A stretch of DNA of 64,000 bases from JBFLYO01 sp040756745 (GCA_040756745.1 JBFLYO010000010.1:51870-115869); one strand, 5' to 3'. Counted from the stretch's first letter, positions 17,867 through 27,424 are shown. Notes: a model not told the origin generated them from the sequence alone. A program made the numbers and translations.

Positions 17867-18664
17867 TCATCCGAATGCGGGAAAGACGACGCTTTCCATG
17901 GCCAGGGCGCGCCCGGAGTCCGCGTCCGCCTTCACGTACACCCCGCAGAGACGGACGTCGTGTGATGCCACCTCATACTTGTGCGGAGTGCCGGTAACAA
18001 GTCGTTTGATGGCAAGTTCTTTCTTCATACCGAGCACCGAATCGTACGGCCCCGTCATTCCGATGTCGGTCTGGAACGCAGTTCCGCGCGGCAGGATGCG
18101 TCCATCCGCGCTCGGCGTGTGCGTGTGAGTGCCCAGCACCGCCGTGATCTTCCCGTCCAGGTGCCAGCCCATCGCCATTTTCTCCGCGGTGGCGTCAGCA
18201 TGGAAATCCACCACGACTACTTTCGTCTCTTCATGGATCTTTGCAATGGCCCAGTCGGCGGTGCGAAAGGGATCGTCGATCGGCTGCATGAACACGCGCC
18301 CCTGAAGATTCAGGACCCCCACTTTCCCTTTCTCACCGAGATCCACCACAATAAAGCCGTTCCCGCCGTTCTCGCGGGGATAATTCAGCGGCCGGAGGAT
18401 GCGCCGGTCGCTGCCAAGGACCTTCCGGCTGTCCCACCGGTCCCAGACGTGATTGCCGGTCGTGATGACATGAGCCCCGATCCCGAAGATCTTCTTCGCA
18501 TGCTCTTCCGCAATCCCCTTGCCGTCCGTGACGTTCTCGCCGTTGACGATCAGGAGATCGACGCTGAACTTCTTCAGGTAGTTCGGGATCAGGGTCGTCG
18601 CAAGCTCAAGGCCGGGAGTGCCGACGATGTCCCCGACGAAGAAGATATTAAGTTGACGTGACAA
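17867..18664 (-). CDS. YmdB-type metallophosphoesterase
   Basis: A 265-residue protein of the TIGR00282 family; Bacillus YmdB hydrolyses 2',3'-cyclic nucleotides and affects biofilm and motility decisions. Metal-binding motifs are in order: FFVGDIVGTPG at the N terminus, NGENVTDGKGI, TTGNHVWD, DFHADATAEK and GTHTHTPSADG; GTAFQTDIGMTGP is also typical. Cytoplasmic, no signal peptide. It sits three bases before folD and 66 bases after ispG. The natural substrate in this organism is not known. Confidence 0.9.
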   Translation of the reverse strand: MSRQLNIFFVGDIVGTPGLELATTLIPNYLKKFSVDLLIVNGENVTDGKGIAEEHAKKIFGIGAHVITTGNHVWDRWDSRKVLGSDRRILRPLNYPRENGGNGFIVVDLGEKGKVGVLNLQGRVFMQPIDDPFRTADWAIAKIHEETKVVVVDFHADATAEKMAMGWHLDGKITAVLGTHTHTPSADGRILPRGTAFQTDIGMTGPYDSVLGMKKELAIKRLVTGTPHKYEVASHDVRLCGVYVKADADSGRALAMESVVFPAFG

Positions 18665-18730
18665 GGGGGTACGATACGTGCGGGGGGGAAGGTTGAGTTA
18701 TCGGCTGCCGGTGTGCCGGGAGTGACGAGA

Positions 18731-19867
18731 TCAGGAAGATGAGTTGTCGGGTTTGAAGCGATGCACCTCCTCCACGATTACGTCCACGATTTCAGACTCT
18801 TTCACGCGGCGGACGACCTCGCCTTTGCGGTAGAGAATCCCCACTCCCTTCCCTGCGGCGATGCCGATGTCCGCCTCGCTTGCCTCGCCGGGCCCGTTCA
18901 CAACACACCCCAGGACCGCGATCTTCACCGGCTTCTTGACGCCCTGGAGGCGCTCCTCCAGCTCCGCCATGATCTTGAAAAGATCCACCTCGAGTCGTCC
19001 GCACGTCGGGCAGGCGATCAGCTCAACGTTCCGGCTGGCCAGGCTGAGCGAGCGGAGGATTTCCTTGCCAACTTCAACCTCTTTTACCGGGTCGTCGGTG
19101 AGCGACACGCGGATAGTGTCGCCGATCCCTTCGGAGAGGAGCGTGCCGATGCCGACGGCCGACTTGATGGTGCCGGTGCGCGTGGGACCTGCCTCGGTGA
19201 CCCCGAGGTGAAGGGGGATGTCGGTCCGCCCTGCCACGAGCCGGTAGGCCTCGATCATCAGCCGGACGTTGGTGGATTTTACCGAGATGATGACGTCCTT
19301 GAACCCGAACTCGTCGCAGATCGCCACATGGCGCATGGCGCTTTCGTACAGCGCTTCGGCGGTCGGGTAGCCATGCTTCTGCAGAATATCCTCTTCCAGG
19401 GATCCGGAGTTAACGCCGATCCTGATGGGGATTCCCTTGTCGTGCGCTGCAGTCAGAACCTCATAGATCCTCTCAGGCGCACCGATGTTGCCGGGGTTAA
19501 TGCGGACCTTGGCGACACCCGCCTCGATTGCTTTGAGGGCGAAGATATGATTGAAGTGGATGTCGGCCACGACCGGGATGGGGGACCGCCTGACAATCGC
19601 CTCCATCGCCGCCGCGGCTTCCTTGTCGTTCACCGTCACTCGTACGATATCGCATCCTGCCTCGGCCGCCGCGACAATCTGGGCTACGGTCGCCTCGACA
19701 TCCCCGGTCTTTGTCTTGGTCATGGTCTGGACCGAGATCGGAGCCCCTCCCCCCACCTTCACCCCGCCGATGTTCACCTGGCGGGTCTTGCGCCGCACTC
19801 CCACGCGATAGGTGGGATGTAACCCAGCGGGCGTTTCTGTCCTCTTGTCGAGTACCGGTATCTCCAT
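18731..19867 (-). CDS. ispG: 4-hydroxy-3-methylbut-2-enyl diphosphate synthase
   Basis: IspG (GcpE) carries out the penultimate step of the MEP isoprenoid pathway, reducing the cyclic diphosphate with a [4Fe-4S] cluster. The 378 residues are the short bacterial form without the extra middle domain of some Bacteroidetes and plant enzymes. The TIM-barrel half has GGVKVGGGAPISVQ. The C-terminal half has the cluster Cys residues in ACPTCGRLEVD and GCVVNGPGEA. It lies nine bases after the rhomboid gene, suggesting one transcript from gapA to folD. Confidence 0.96.
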   Translation of the reverse strand: MEIPVLDKRTETPAGLHPTYRVGVRRKTRQVNIGGVKVGGGAPISVQTMTKTKTGDVEATVAQIVAAAEAGCDIVRVTVNDKEAAAAMEAIVRRSPIPVVADIHFNHIFALKAIEAGVAKVRINPGNIGAPERIYEVLTAAHDKGIPIRIGVNSGSLEEDILQKHGYPTAEALYESAMRHVAICDEFGFKDVIISVKSTNVRLMIEAYRLVAGRTDIPLHLGVTEAGPTRTGTIKSAVGIGTLLSEGIGDTIRVSLTDDPVKEVEVGKEILRSLSLASRNVELIACPTCGRLEVDLFKIMAELEERLQGVKKPVKIAVLGCVVNGPGEASEADIGIAAGKGVGILYRKGEVVRRVKESEIVDVIVEEVHRFKPDNSSS

Positions 19868-19875
19868 TGGTTCGG

Positions 19876-20790
19876 TCAGTGGATCTTCTTGCTCGCCTCG
19901 TTCAGGATCCTCTTTTCTTCGGGAGTCAGGCTCTGGTAGCCCTCCCGGCTGATCTTATCGAGGATCTCATCGATCTTTTCCTGCGTTACCTCGGTCTCGT
20001 CGTCGTCAGATCGTCCGCTCTTGATGTCGTAGAAGCGGGCATCCTGCACCTCATGTTTGCCGTCCCACTGCGGCGCCCTTTTCGCTGCCCTCCGGCGGCT
20101 GATGGTGTCAAGCCATGCTCGCCCCGGGAGTAGGTCCTTCTCAACGAGGATGAACAAGAACCCGACGGCCGCGCCCCCAAGGTGCGCAACGTGTGCAATC
20201 CCGTCGCTCGTCCCCGTGACGCCGTAGAACAGCTCGATGCCGATATATGCGGCTATGAAGTACTTGGCCTTGACGGGGAGGAGAAAATAGAGATAGATCG
20301 GCCGATCGGGGTAAAGCATCCCAAAGGCGATCAGCACGCCGAACACTGCACCGGAGGCCCCCACCGTGGGCGCCGCCTGGCCGAGGAGCGGCGCAACGAG
20401 CAGGTTCGCAATTCCTGCGCCGATGCCACACAACAGGTAGAAGAGCAGGAATTTTCTCGAGCCCCAGTTGTGCTCGAGCTCCATGCCGAACATCCAGAGG
20501 GCGAGCATATTAAAGAAGAGGTGCCCGAACCCTCCGTGCATGAACATGTAGGTGATGAGCTGCCAGGGCCAGAAGTTCGTGCCGAGGGGCCAGAGGGCGA
20601 GGTACTCCGAAAAGATCGCGAAGATCGGCACGCCCCGAAGGGTGAAGAGAGGAAGGAAGAACCCGAAGACCAGCCAGATCGCCACGTTGCTGATGAGCAG
20701 CGTCTTGATCACCGGAGGGAAGAACGAGAACCCCCCGAACATGCTCGGCCGGTAATATCTCCCCTGTCCGCCTCCGCTAAAATACGACAT
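19876..20790 (-). CDS. Rhomboid-family intramembrane serine protease
   Basis: A 304-residue inner-membrane protein with six predicted helices between residues about 25 and 220. It has the rhomboid motifs HGGFGHLFFNMLALW, the nucleophile Ser in GASGAVFG and the catalytic His in VAHLGGAAVG, so the Ser-His dyad is intact. The C-terminal 80 residues are a charged cytoplasmic tail rich in acidic residues, ending LTPEEKRILNEASKKI, a motif common in rhomboids of this bacterial group. The substrate is unknown. It lies 62 bases after pgk and nine before ispG. Confidence 0.92.
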   Translation of the reverse strand: MSYFSGGGQGRYYRPSMFGGFSFFPPVIKTLLISNVAIWLVFGFFLPLFTLRGVPIFAIFSEYLALWPLGTNFWPWQLITYMFMHGGFGHLFFNMLALWMFGMELEHNWGSRKFLLFYLLCGIGAGIANLLVAPLLGQAAPTVGASGAVFGVLIAFGMLYPDRPIYLYFLLPVKAKYFIAAYIGIELFYGVTGTSDGIAHVAHLGGAAVGFLFILVEKDLLPGRAWLDTISRRRAAKRAPQWDGKHEVQDARFYDIKSGRSDDDETEVTQEKIDEILDKISREGYQSLTPEEKRILNEASKKIH

Positions 20791-20852
20791 CAGTCCCTAC
20801 GCCCCCTGTGCGATACCTGTCTTGAAAGGAACACGCAACCCTGCCGAATGGT

Positions 20853-22049
20853 TCACTGGGCTTCCAGGGCGGCCAGCCCGGGAAGTGTTCGCCCTTCGAG
20901 GAACTCGAGCGAGGCGCCGCCGCCGGTGGACACATGGGAAATCTGTGTCTCAAATCCGGCTTTCGCGACAGCCGCGGCAGAGTCCCCTCCGCCGACGATC
21001 GTTTTGGCGCCCGCCTTTGTGGCTTCGGCAAGGAGCCGCGCCACCTCGAGCGTGCCGTTGGCGAAGTTGGGCATCTCAAAGACCCCCATCGGTCCGTTCC
21101 AGACGATCGTCTTTGCACGCCGGACTTCCATGTTGATCACCTTTACGGTTTCCGGTCCGATGTCGAGGCCGCGCCAGCCGGGTGGAATTTTGGCGATCGG
21201 CACCACCTTGCGATTCGCACCGTTCTCAAACCGATCGGCAATCACGCAATCGACAGGGAGGATGAACCGCTTTTTCTGCGCACGCATCTCGGCCAGGAGG
21301 CTCTTCGCCATGTCCAGCTTCTCCTCCTCCACCATCGAATCGCCGATCTCCAGTCCCTGCGCACGGAAGAAGGTGAACGCCATCCCGCCGCCAATCACGA
21401 GTGCGTCGATTTTCGGCAAGAGATTCTGGATAACGTCGATCTTCCCGGAGATCTTCGCGCCTCCGAGGATCGCCACGTAGGGGCGGACCGGGTTCAGCAC
21501 GGCGCTGGAAAGATACTCGATCTCCTTCTTCATCAGGTAACCCGCAACGCTCGGCTTCAGGAACCGCGTGACTCCTTCGGTGGAAGCATGGGCGCGGTGA
21601 GCCGTGCCGAACGCATCATTGACGTAGACGTCGCCGAAGCTTGCCAGCTCCTTCGCGAAATCCAGATCGTTCGCCTCTTCCCCCGGATGATACCGGAGAT
21701 TCTCCAGCATCAGGATCCCGCCGGGTTTGAGCGCACCCACCATCTCTTTCACTTCCGGGCCGACGCAGTCCCTGGCAAACTGCACGGGCCGGTTCATCAG
21801 CCCTGCAAGATATTCGGCGACGGGCTTAAGGGAAAACTCGGGATTCGGCCTCCCTTTGGGCCGCCCCAGGTGGCTCATGAGAATGAGCGACGCTCCCTGG
21901 GCGAGGATTTTCCGGATGGTGGGGAGCGACTCGATGATCCGCTTGTCGTCCGCCACCTTCATATCCGGCGTCATGGGGACGTTGAAGTCCACCCGGAGGA
22001 GGACCCGCTTCCCCTTGAGCAGGATGTCGTCGATGGTCAGTATGTGCAT
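20853..22049 (-). CDS. pgk: Phosphoglycerate kinase
   Basis: Pgk makes ATP and 3-phosphoglycerate from 1,3-bisphosphoglycerate. The chosen ATG at 22049 gives 398 residues starting MHILTIDDILLKGKRV; the open frame continues upstream to 22130, but those 27 residues overlap the gapA tail region and are not family-like. Signatures: RVDFNVPM at the N terminus, SHLGRPKG, and the C-terminal nucleotide loop VGGGDSAAAV, followed by STGGGASLEFLEG. It follows gapA by 32 bases, the classic gapA-pgk pairing. Confidence 0.96.
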   Translation of the reverse strand: MHILTIDDILLKGKRVLLRVDFNVPMTPDMKVADDKRIIESLPTIRKILAQGASLILMSHLGRPKGRPNPEFSLKPVAEYLAGLMNRPVQFARDCVGPEVKEMVGALKPGGILMLENLRYHPGEEANDLDFAKELASFGDVYVNDAFGTAHRAHASTEGVTRFLKPSVAGYLMKKEIEYLSSAVLNPVRPYVAILGGAKISGKIDVIQNLLPKIDALVIGGGMAFTFFRAQGLEIGDSMVEEEKLDMAKSLLAEMRAQKKRFILPVDCVIADRFENGANRKVVPIAKIPPGWRGLDIGPETVKVINMEVRRAKTIVWNGPMGVFEMPNFANGTLEVARLLAEATKAGAKTIVGGGDSAAAVAKAGFETQISHVSTGGGASLEFLEGRTLPGLAALEAQ

Positions 22050-22081
22050 GGCTGGTCTCTGGGTTACAGTGGGCCGCGGCC

Positions 22082-23074
22082 TCAGGCGATTTTCGCCAGA
22101 AGGTCGACAACGCGGCACGAAAATCCCCACTCGTTGTCATACCAGCCGAACACCTTGACGGTGTTCCCCATCGCCATCGTCAGCTTCGAATCGAAGATGC
22201 ATGAATGCGCGTTGCCGATGATATCGGACGAGACGATCTCGTCCTCGGTATACTCCAGGATCCCTTTCATCGTCGTCGAGGCCGCCTGCCGCATGGCGTC
22301 ATTCACCTGTTCTTTCGTGGCGGGCTTCTTCAGCACTGCGACAAAATCCGTGATGGATGCATCGGGCGTCGGCACCCGGAGCGAGAAGCCGTCCAGCTTG
22401 CCTTTCAGCTCGGGGATGACCTTTCCGACCGTTCTCGCTGCGCCTGTCGTCGTCGGGATGATGGACATCGCCGCTGCGCGCGCACGGCGCAGGTCCTTGT
22501 GTGGGAGGTCCAGCAGTCGCTGGTCGTTCGTGTACGAGTGGACCGTCGTCATGAACCCCTGCTCAACGCCGAACGCAGTATGGAGAACCTTCACCATCGG
22601 TGCAAGGCAGTTGGTGGTGCATGAGGCATTGGAAACGAACTGCTCTTTGCCGGTCAGCACGTCATCGTTCACCCCGAGGACGACGGTGGCATCGATTTCG
22701 TCCTTTGCGGGGGCGGTCAGGAGGACTTTCTTGGCTCCTGCGGTAATGTGCATCTGGAGTTTTTCTCGGCTCGTGAATATGCCTGTTCCTTCGATAACCA
22801 GGTCAGCCCCGAGCTGTTTCCAGGGGAGCTTGGAAGGATCTTTTTCCGCCAGGACGGGAAAGGTTTTCCCGTTGACAATGATCGCGTTTTCTCCGGCCTT
22901 CACCTCCCCCTGGAATTTTCCGTGGATCGAATCGTATTTCAGCAGATATGCCAGCGTCTTCGCGTCGGTGATATCATTGATGCCGACGATGTTATAGCCC
23001 CCCTGCTGGAGCATCCTGCGAAAGACGAGACGTCCGATCCGACCGAAACCGTTGATGCCGACATTGACAGCCAT
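22082..23074 (-). CDS. gapA: Glyceraldehyde-3-phosphate dehydrogenase, type I
   Basis: GapA oxidises glyceraldehyde-3-phosphate with NAD and phosphate. The 330 residues have the Rossmann start GINGFGRIGRLVFRR, the catalytic Cys in SNASCTTNC (near residue 155), and WYDNEWGFSCRVVDLL at the C terminus. GGAGG lies six bases before ATG 23074. A near-consensus sigma70-type promoter lies 74-102 bases upstream, so this is likely the first gene of the gapA-pgk-rhomboid-ispG run. Confidence 0.97.
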   Translation of the reverse strand: MAVNVGINGFGRIGRLVFRRMLQQGGYNIVGINDITDAKTLAYLLKYDSIHGKFQGEVKAGENAIIVNGKTFPVLAEKDPSKLPWKQLGADLVIEGTGIFTSREKLQMHITAGAKKVLLTAPAKDEIDATVVLGVNDDVLTGKEQFVSNASCTTNCLAPMVKVLHTAFGVEQGFMTTVHSYTNDQRLLDLPHKDLRRARAAAMSIIPTTTGAARTVGKVIPELKGKLDGFSLRVPTPDASITDFVAVLKKPATKEQVNDAMRQAASTTMKGILEYTEDEIVSSDIIGNAHSCIFDSKLTMAMGNTVKVFGWYDNEWGFSCRVVDLLAKIA

Positions 23075-23147
23075 AAACTGCCTCCGTTATCAGATTACAC
23101 GTGGTACTGGTGTGAATGAGAGAGCCGCGATGACCGAAAAGCCAACC

Positions 23148-23176
23148 AATTTACCAAGAAGGGGCGCGAATGTCAA
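23148..23176 (-). promoter_or_regulatory. Sigma70-type promoter upstream of gapA
   Basis: Reading the minus strand, a perfect -35 hexamer TTGACA (23176-23171) is followed by a 17-base spacer and TAAATT (23153-23148) as the -10. The spacing is optimal. It falls in the 121-base gap between comF and gapA and points at gapA. It differs from the boxes seen upstream of the phosphate genes, so it is probably constitutive. Confidence 0.7.
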
Positions 23177-23195
23177 GAAAACTGAGGATGGTGCC

Positions 23196-23900
23196 TCACC
23201 TCGCCAGCGCAATTGCACAGGCGACGACCCGCTGAGCCCCGGCTTCACGCAATGCCAGCGCCGTCGCACGCATCGTCGCGCCCGTCGTGACAATATCATC
23301 GACAAGGAGAACGCTCGCCCCTGCAAGCATGCTTGAACGAGAGGAGGGCACGACGAACGCGCCGGCAACATTCGCCTCACGCTCGACCGCGTTGAGATGC
23401 GTCTGCGATGGCGTGTACCGCTTCCTCTCAATGCATCCCGGTTCGCTCCGCCAACCTGTCACGGCTGCAACGCCGCGGGCAATGTGTACGCTCTGATTGT
23501 ACCCACGCTCGCGAACCTTCGACCTGTGAAGCGGCACAGGAACAATGAAGTCTATCGGAACCGGACACTCCCCCGCCACGCAGTCCCCCACTCTCTTCCC
23601 GAGCAAATAGCCGATCCTGTGGAAGCCCTGATACTTCATCCGGTGAACGAGCGCCTGCAACACCCCCTCCTTGTCGAAGAACCAGGGAACATAGAGATCC
23701 TCAATCAGCCCATCCCGCGTGAGCCGTTCCAGCGTTTGCCGGTAGACTGGATCGCTCCTATCGGCTGCAGCGATGCTGTCCTGGCATGCTCGACAAATCC
23801 CTTCGTCCGGAATTTCCAGGAATTCATTGCATGAGAAGCAGAGCGGAGGCAGGATGAAGTCGGTTACCGCCTGCGTGAGTCGGATGAGACCCTGGAGTAA
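23196..23900 (-). CDS. comF: ComF-family phosphoribosyltransferase-like protein; start codon unresolved
   Basis: The frame encodes an intact ComF-type protein: DFILPPLCFSC and GICRAC give the N-terminal zinc ribbon (about 23858-23786), a PIDFIVPVPLHRSKVRERGYNQ core follows in segments, then VLLVDDIVTTGATM, the PRPP-binding loop. ComF homologues act in DNA uptake or repair in some bacteria. The frame is open back to a TAG at 24017-24015, yet has no ATG, GTG or TTG before 23663, which lies inside the protein. Candidate rare starts are ATC (23885) or CTG (23852). It is also possible that a repeat insertion, or a sequence error, removed the start. Coordinates give the coding-looking part. Confidence 0.7.
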   Translation of the reverse strand, partial: LLQGLIRLTQAVTDFILPPLCFSCNEFLEIPDEGICRACQDSIAAADRSDPVYRQTLERLTRDGLIEDLYVPWFFDKEGVLQALVHRMKYQGFHRIGYLLGKRVGDCVAGECPVPIDFIVPVPLHRSKVRERGYNQSVHIARGVAAVTGWRSEPGCIERKRYTPSQTHLNAVEREANVAGAFVVPSSRSSMLAGASVLLVDDIVTTGATMRATALALREAGAQRVVACAIALAR

Positions 23901-23931
23901 GGAAGTAGGGGAGTAGAGAGGTAGGGGGGGT

Positions 23932-24130
23932 CTAATTGTGGATTGTGGAATGTGGATCGTGGATTGGCATTTGTGGATTATCCCGGGCCTTGGAACACGC
24001 CCACGCCAGGGGCGCTACCTCCTATACACCCGAAAGCGAGGAATTACGAAGGGGAATTCCGAAACGCGGATTGAGGATCAAGAATTGCGGAATGCGGCAA
24101 CAATCCTCAATTCTCAATCCTCCATCTTCA
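23932..24130. repeat. Intergenic repeat-rich segment between uvrB and comF
   Basis: This gap is made of short degenerate repeats: ATTGTGGATTGTGGAATGTGG-like strings at 23935-23977, GGATTGAGGATCAAGAATTG at 24066-24085 and its approximate inverse CAATCCTCAATTCTCAATCC at 24102-24121, which could pair as an imperfect hairpin. The 14-base string ATTGTGGATTGTGG recurs at 61415-61428. No open frame of interest lies here. The inverted pair could end uvrB transcripts, but there is no clear T-run. Confidence 0.6.
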
Positions 24131-24157
24131 ATCGCTTCCTACCTACCCCTTACCCCC

Positions 24158-26209
24158 CTACTGACTTCTCCGTGCCGTCCTTGGCTTTCCCCCCGTCTTC
24201 ATCGCCTCCAGCTTTGCGATCTCATCGCGCAGGCTCGCCGCACGCTCGAATTCCAGGTCGCGCGCGGCTTTCTCCATCTCGGACCTGAGCTCGGCAACAA
24301 GGTCCCCCTTTTGCTCAGGGGTGAGATAGCGAATCACGTTCTCTGCAACCAAGGGCATGCGCGCACGCTCACGACGTGCATCCCGTGCGGCCTTCACGTC
24401 GGCAACGGCCGTGGCTGCGAGGATCTCGTCCACTGTCTTGTAGATCGTCGTCGGCGAGATGTTGTGCTCAGCGTTAAACTGGAGCTGCTTTTCTCTTCGC
24501 CGTCGCGTCTCGTCGAGCATCCGCCGCATCGAACCGGTCACGTTGTTCGCGTACAGGATCACCCTGCCATTCAGGTTTCTGGCAGTCCGACCGGCGGTTT
24601 GGATGAGCGACCGCTCCGAGCGAAGGAACCCTTCTTTGTCCGCATCCAGGATTGCAACAAGAGAAACTTCCGGCAGATCCAGCCCTTCCCGAAGTAAATT
24701 CACTCCTACCAGCACGTCAAAATCCCCGAGCCGCAGATCGCGCAGGATTTCCACCCGTTCGAGCGCATCCACTTCGGAATGAATGTAGCGGACTTTGACG
24801 CCGATCTCCGTCAGGTAGTCGGTCAGGTCTTCCGCCATCCGCTTCGTCAGCGTTGTGACCAGGACCCGCTCTTTCGCCATCGCCCTCTTGCGGATCTCCG
24901 CGATGAGATCGTCGATCTGGTTCCGCACGGGGCGGACCTCCACTTCAGGATCGACAAGACCCGTCGGCCGGATCACCTGCTCGACAACAACGCCCTTGCA
25001 TTTCTCCAGCTCGTACTCTGCCGGCGTCGCGCTCACGAATATCACCTGCTTCACCATGGATTCCCACTCCTCAAACGTGAGCGGACGGTTGTCGAGCGCC
25101 GAGGGGAGTCGAAATCCATGCTCCACGAGTGTCACCTTGCGCGACCTGTCGCCATGGTACATCCCGCCGATCTGCGGGACAGTGACGTGCGATTCGTCGA
25201 TGATCAGCAGAAAATCTTCCGGGAAGTAATCGAAGAGACAGGCAGGCCTTGATCCCGGCGGTCGTCCAGCAATGTGGCGGGAGTAATTCTCAATGCCCGA
25301 GCAGTACCCCACCTCGCGCATCATCTCAAGGTCGAACCTTGTCCGCTGCTCCAGTCGCTGTGCTTCAACGAGCTTCCCGGCGTTGCGGAGTTCCTGAAGT
25401 CGCTCCTCCAGCTCAACCTCAATGCTCTTGATCGCCTGCTCGAGCGTGTCTTTCGATGTCACAAACTGCTTGGCGGGATAGATCACTTCGTACTCGGTTT
25501 CCCCGAGAACCGCCCCGTCCAGGCGGTTGATGTAGGAGATCCGCTCGATCTCATCGCCGAAGAATTCGATCCGGAGGGCCTCCTCATTCTCGTAGGCGGG
25601 GATCACCTCCACCACATCGCCCCGGACCCTCATCGTCCCCCGGACGAATTCGAAATCATTCCGTGTGTAATAAATGTTCAGCAGCGTTCGGAGGAGCGCG
25701 TTCCTTTCGATCCGCTCCCCCTTCCTGACCACTACGATCTGGCTCCCCCATTCGTCGGGCGAACCGATGCCATAGATGCAACTCACGGAAGCCACCACGA
25801 TCACGTTCCGGTCGCCGCCGAGGAGTGCGCTCGTCGCCCTCAGGCGCAGCCGGTCGATCTCATCGTTGATGGAAGCATCCTTGGCGATATATGTATCGGA
25901 GGAGGGGACGTAGGCTTCGGGCTGGTAATAGTCGTAGTAGCTGATGAAGAACTCGACCCTATCCTTCGGGAAGAATTTCTTGAACTCCCCGTAGAGCTGC
26001 GCCGCCAGCGTCTTATTGTGGGACATCACGAGGACGGGCTTGCCCGCCGCCGCGATGACATTGGAAATCGTGAATGTCTTGCCGCTCCCCGTCACGCCAA
26101 GCAGCGTCTGGAATTTATCTCCGCGCCGGACCCCTTCGATCAGCTGCCGGATCGCTTCCGGCTGGTCGCCGCTTGGCGTGAAATCGGATGTGAGGGTGTA
26201 TGTGCTCAT
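24158..26209 (-). CDS. uvrB: Excinuclease ABC subunit B
   Basis: UvrB is the damage-verifying helicase-like subunit of nucleotide excision repair. The 683 residues are full length: Walker A GVTGSGKTFT near residue 40, the beta-hairpin region YYDYYQPEAYVP, helicase motifs through to QTAGRTARN, and a C-terminal UVR domain (LRSEMEKAARDLEFERAASL) for UvrC contact. uvrA and uvrC are not in the window. The ATG at 26209 overlaps the stop of the efflux permease gene by four bases, an unusual translational link between export and repair genes. Confidence 0.97.
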   Translation of the reverse strand: MSTYTLTSDFTPSGDQPEAIRQLIEGVRRGDKFQTLLGVTGSGKTFTISNVIAAAGKPVLVMSHNKTLAAQLYGEFKKFFPKDRVEFFISYYDYYQPEAYVPSSDTYIAKDASINDEIDRLRLRATSALLGGDRNVIVVASVSCIYGIGSPDEWGSQIVVVRKGERIERNALLRTLLNIYYTRNDFEFVRGTMRVRGDVVEVIPAYENEEALRIEFFGDEIERISYINRLDGAVLGETEYEVIYPAKQFVTSKDTLEQAIKSIEVELEERLQELRNAGKLVEAQRLEQRTRFDLEMMREVGYCSGIENYSRHIAGRPPGSRPACLFDYFPEDFLLIIDESHVTVPQIGGMYHGDRSRKVTLVEHGFRLPSALDNRPLTFEEWESMVKQVIFVSATPAEYELEKCKGVVVEQVIRPTGLVDPEVEVRPVRNQIDDLIAEIRKRAMAKERVLVTTLTKRMAEDLTDYLTEIGVKVRYIHSEVDALERVEILRDLRLGDFDVLVGVNLLREGLDLPEVSLVAILDADKEGFLRSERSLIQTAGRTARNLNGRVILYANNVTGSMRRMLDETRRRREKQLQFNAEHNISPTTIYKTVDEILAATAVADVKAARDARRERARMPLVAENVIRYLTPEQKGDLVAELRSEMEKAARDLEFERAASLRDEIAKLEAMKTGGKPRTARRSQ

Positions 26210-27423
26210 TCGTACCGGAGCGCATCAATCGGGCTGAGTCCGGCAGCTTTTCTGGCAGGATAGAAACCGAAGAACATGCCGACCGCGGCGGAGAATGCGA
26301 ACGCCAATCCGACCGCCCCGGCCGAAACCATGACCGGCCAGCCGGCAAATGAGGAGATCAGATGCGAGCTTGTAATACCGAGGATCACGCCGATCAATCC
26401 CCCGAGGACGCTGAGCATCACCGCTTCAAGGAGAAACTGCTGAAGGATGTCCCTGCGCCGCGCCCCGATCGACATGCGGATGCCGATCTCGCGCGTCCGC
26501 TCCGTGACCGAGACAAGCATGATGTTCATGATCCCGATGCCTCCGACGATGAGCGAGACGGAGGCGATGCTCCCGAGCAGGACGGTCATGATGCCCGAGG
26601 TGGACGTCGCCGCGGCGGCGATATCGGTTTGATTCCGGATCGTGAAGTCGTCTTCCTGCCAGTCCTGTAGGCGGTGCCGGATGCGCAGCAGTTCGGTCAC
26701 CTGCGCCTGCGCTTCCGGTATCTTCTCCTGACTCACCGCGGACATCACCAGCGACCCGACGAAGTCCACCCCCTGGATCTTCTTCTGGACGGTGGAAAAC
26801 GGTGCGATGATGATATCGTCCTGGTCCTGCCCCATGGCATTCTGACCCTTCGGCGCCAGCACGCCGAGCACTTTGAAGGGAAGCTTGGCGATTCTGATCA
26901 TCTGCCCCACGGGATTCTCGCCGGGGAAGAGGTTGTCGGCGACGGTCCGCCCGATGACGCACACCTTGGTGCCCCCGCGAACATCGGCCTCGGTAAACAT
27001 CTCACCCGATTCCAGCTTCCAGTCGCGTATCCTGAAGTAGTCGGTGTTCCCCCCCTGGATGCTCGTGCTCCAGTTCAGATTCCGCGCCACCACCTGCCGG
27101 TTTGTCCTCGTTTGCGGGCTGACGAACGCCACCGCCGGACACTGCTCGATGATGGCCTGGATGTCGTCGAGCTTCAGCGTCTGTGCCGCGCCGGCGCCCG
27201 AGCTGACCCCACCCATGTGGGTCGAACTCGGGAAGACGATCAGGATATTCGTGCCCAGACTGGCGATCTGCGACTGTACCGCCGCCGTGGCTCCCTGTCC
27301 GACCGCCACCATGGCGATCACCGCCCCCACGCCAATGATGATTCCCAGCATGGTCAGCAATGCGCGCGTCTTGTGACGGAGCAGGGAATCGACCGCGATC
27401 ATGATTGTTTCGAGGATCCTCAC
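26206..27423 (-). CDS. MacB-type ABC transporter permease (no ATPase domain)
   Basis: A 405-residue inner-membrane protein of the MacB/FtsX class. A transmembrane helix near the N terminus (LLTMLGIIIGVGAVIAMVAV) is followed by a periplasmic MacB core domain (about 60-270) and three helices in an FtsX domain containing GGIGIMNIMLVSVTERTREIG, the coupling segment. Unlike E. coli MacB it has no N-terminal ATPase, and none is encoded next to it, so a separate ATPase must act with it. It follows the adaptor gene by one base. The substrate is unknown; macrolide, peptide or lipoprotein export are possibilities for this class. Confidence 0.88.
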   Translation of the reverse strand: MRILETIMIAVDSLLRHKTRALLTMLGIIIGVGAVIAMVAVGQGATAAVQSQIASLGTNILIVFPSSTHMGGVSSGAGAAQTLKLDDIQAIIEQCPAVAFVSPQTRTNRQVVARNLNWSTSIQGGNTDYFRIRDWKLESGEMFTEADVRGGTKVCVIGRTVADNLFPGENPVGQMIRIAKLPFKVLGVLAPKGQNAMGQDQDDIIIAPFSTVQKKIQGVDFVGSLVMSAVSQEKIPEAQAQVTELLRIRHRLQDWQEDDFTIRNQTDIAAAATSTSGIMTVLLGSIASVSLIVGGIGIMNIMLVSVTERTREIGIRMSIGARRRDILQQFLLEAVMLSVLGGLIGVILGITSSHLISSFAGWPVMVSAGAVGLAFAFSAAVGMFFGFYPARKAAGLSPIDALRYE

Positions 27424-27424
27424 C

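Noticed and set aside
20934..22997. A 687-codon plus-strand open frame
   Set aside because: Antisense to pgk and gapA, whose catalytic motifs are complete.
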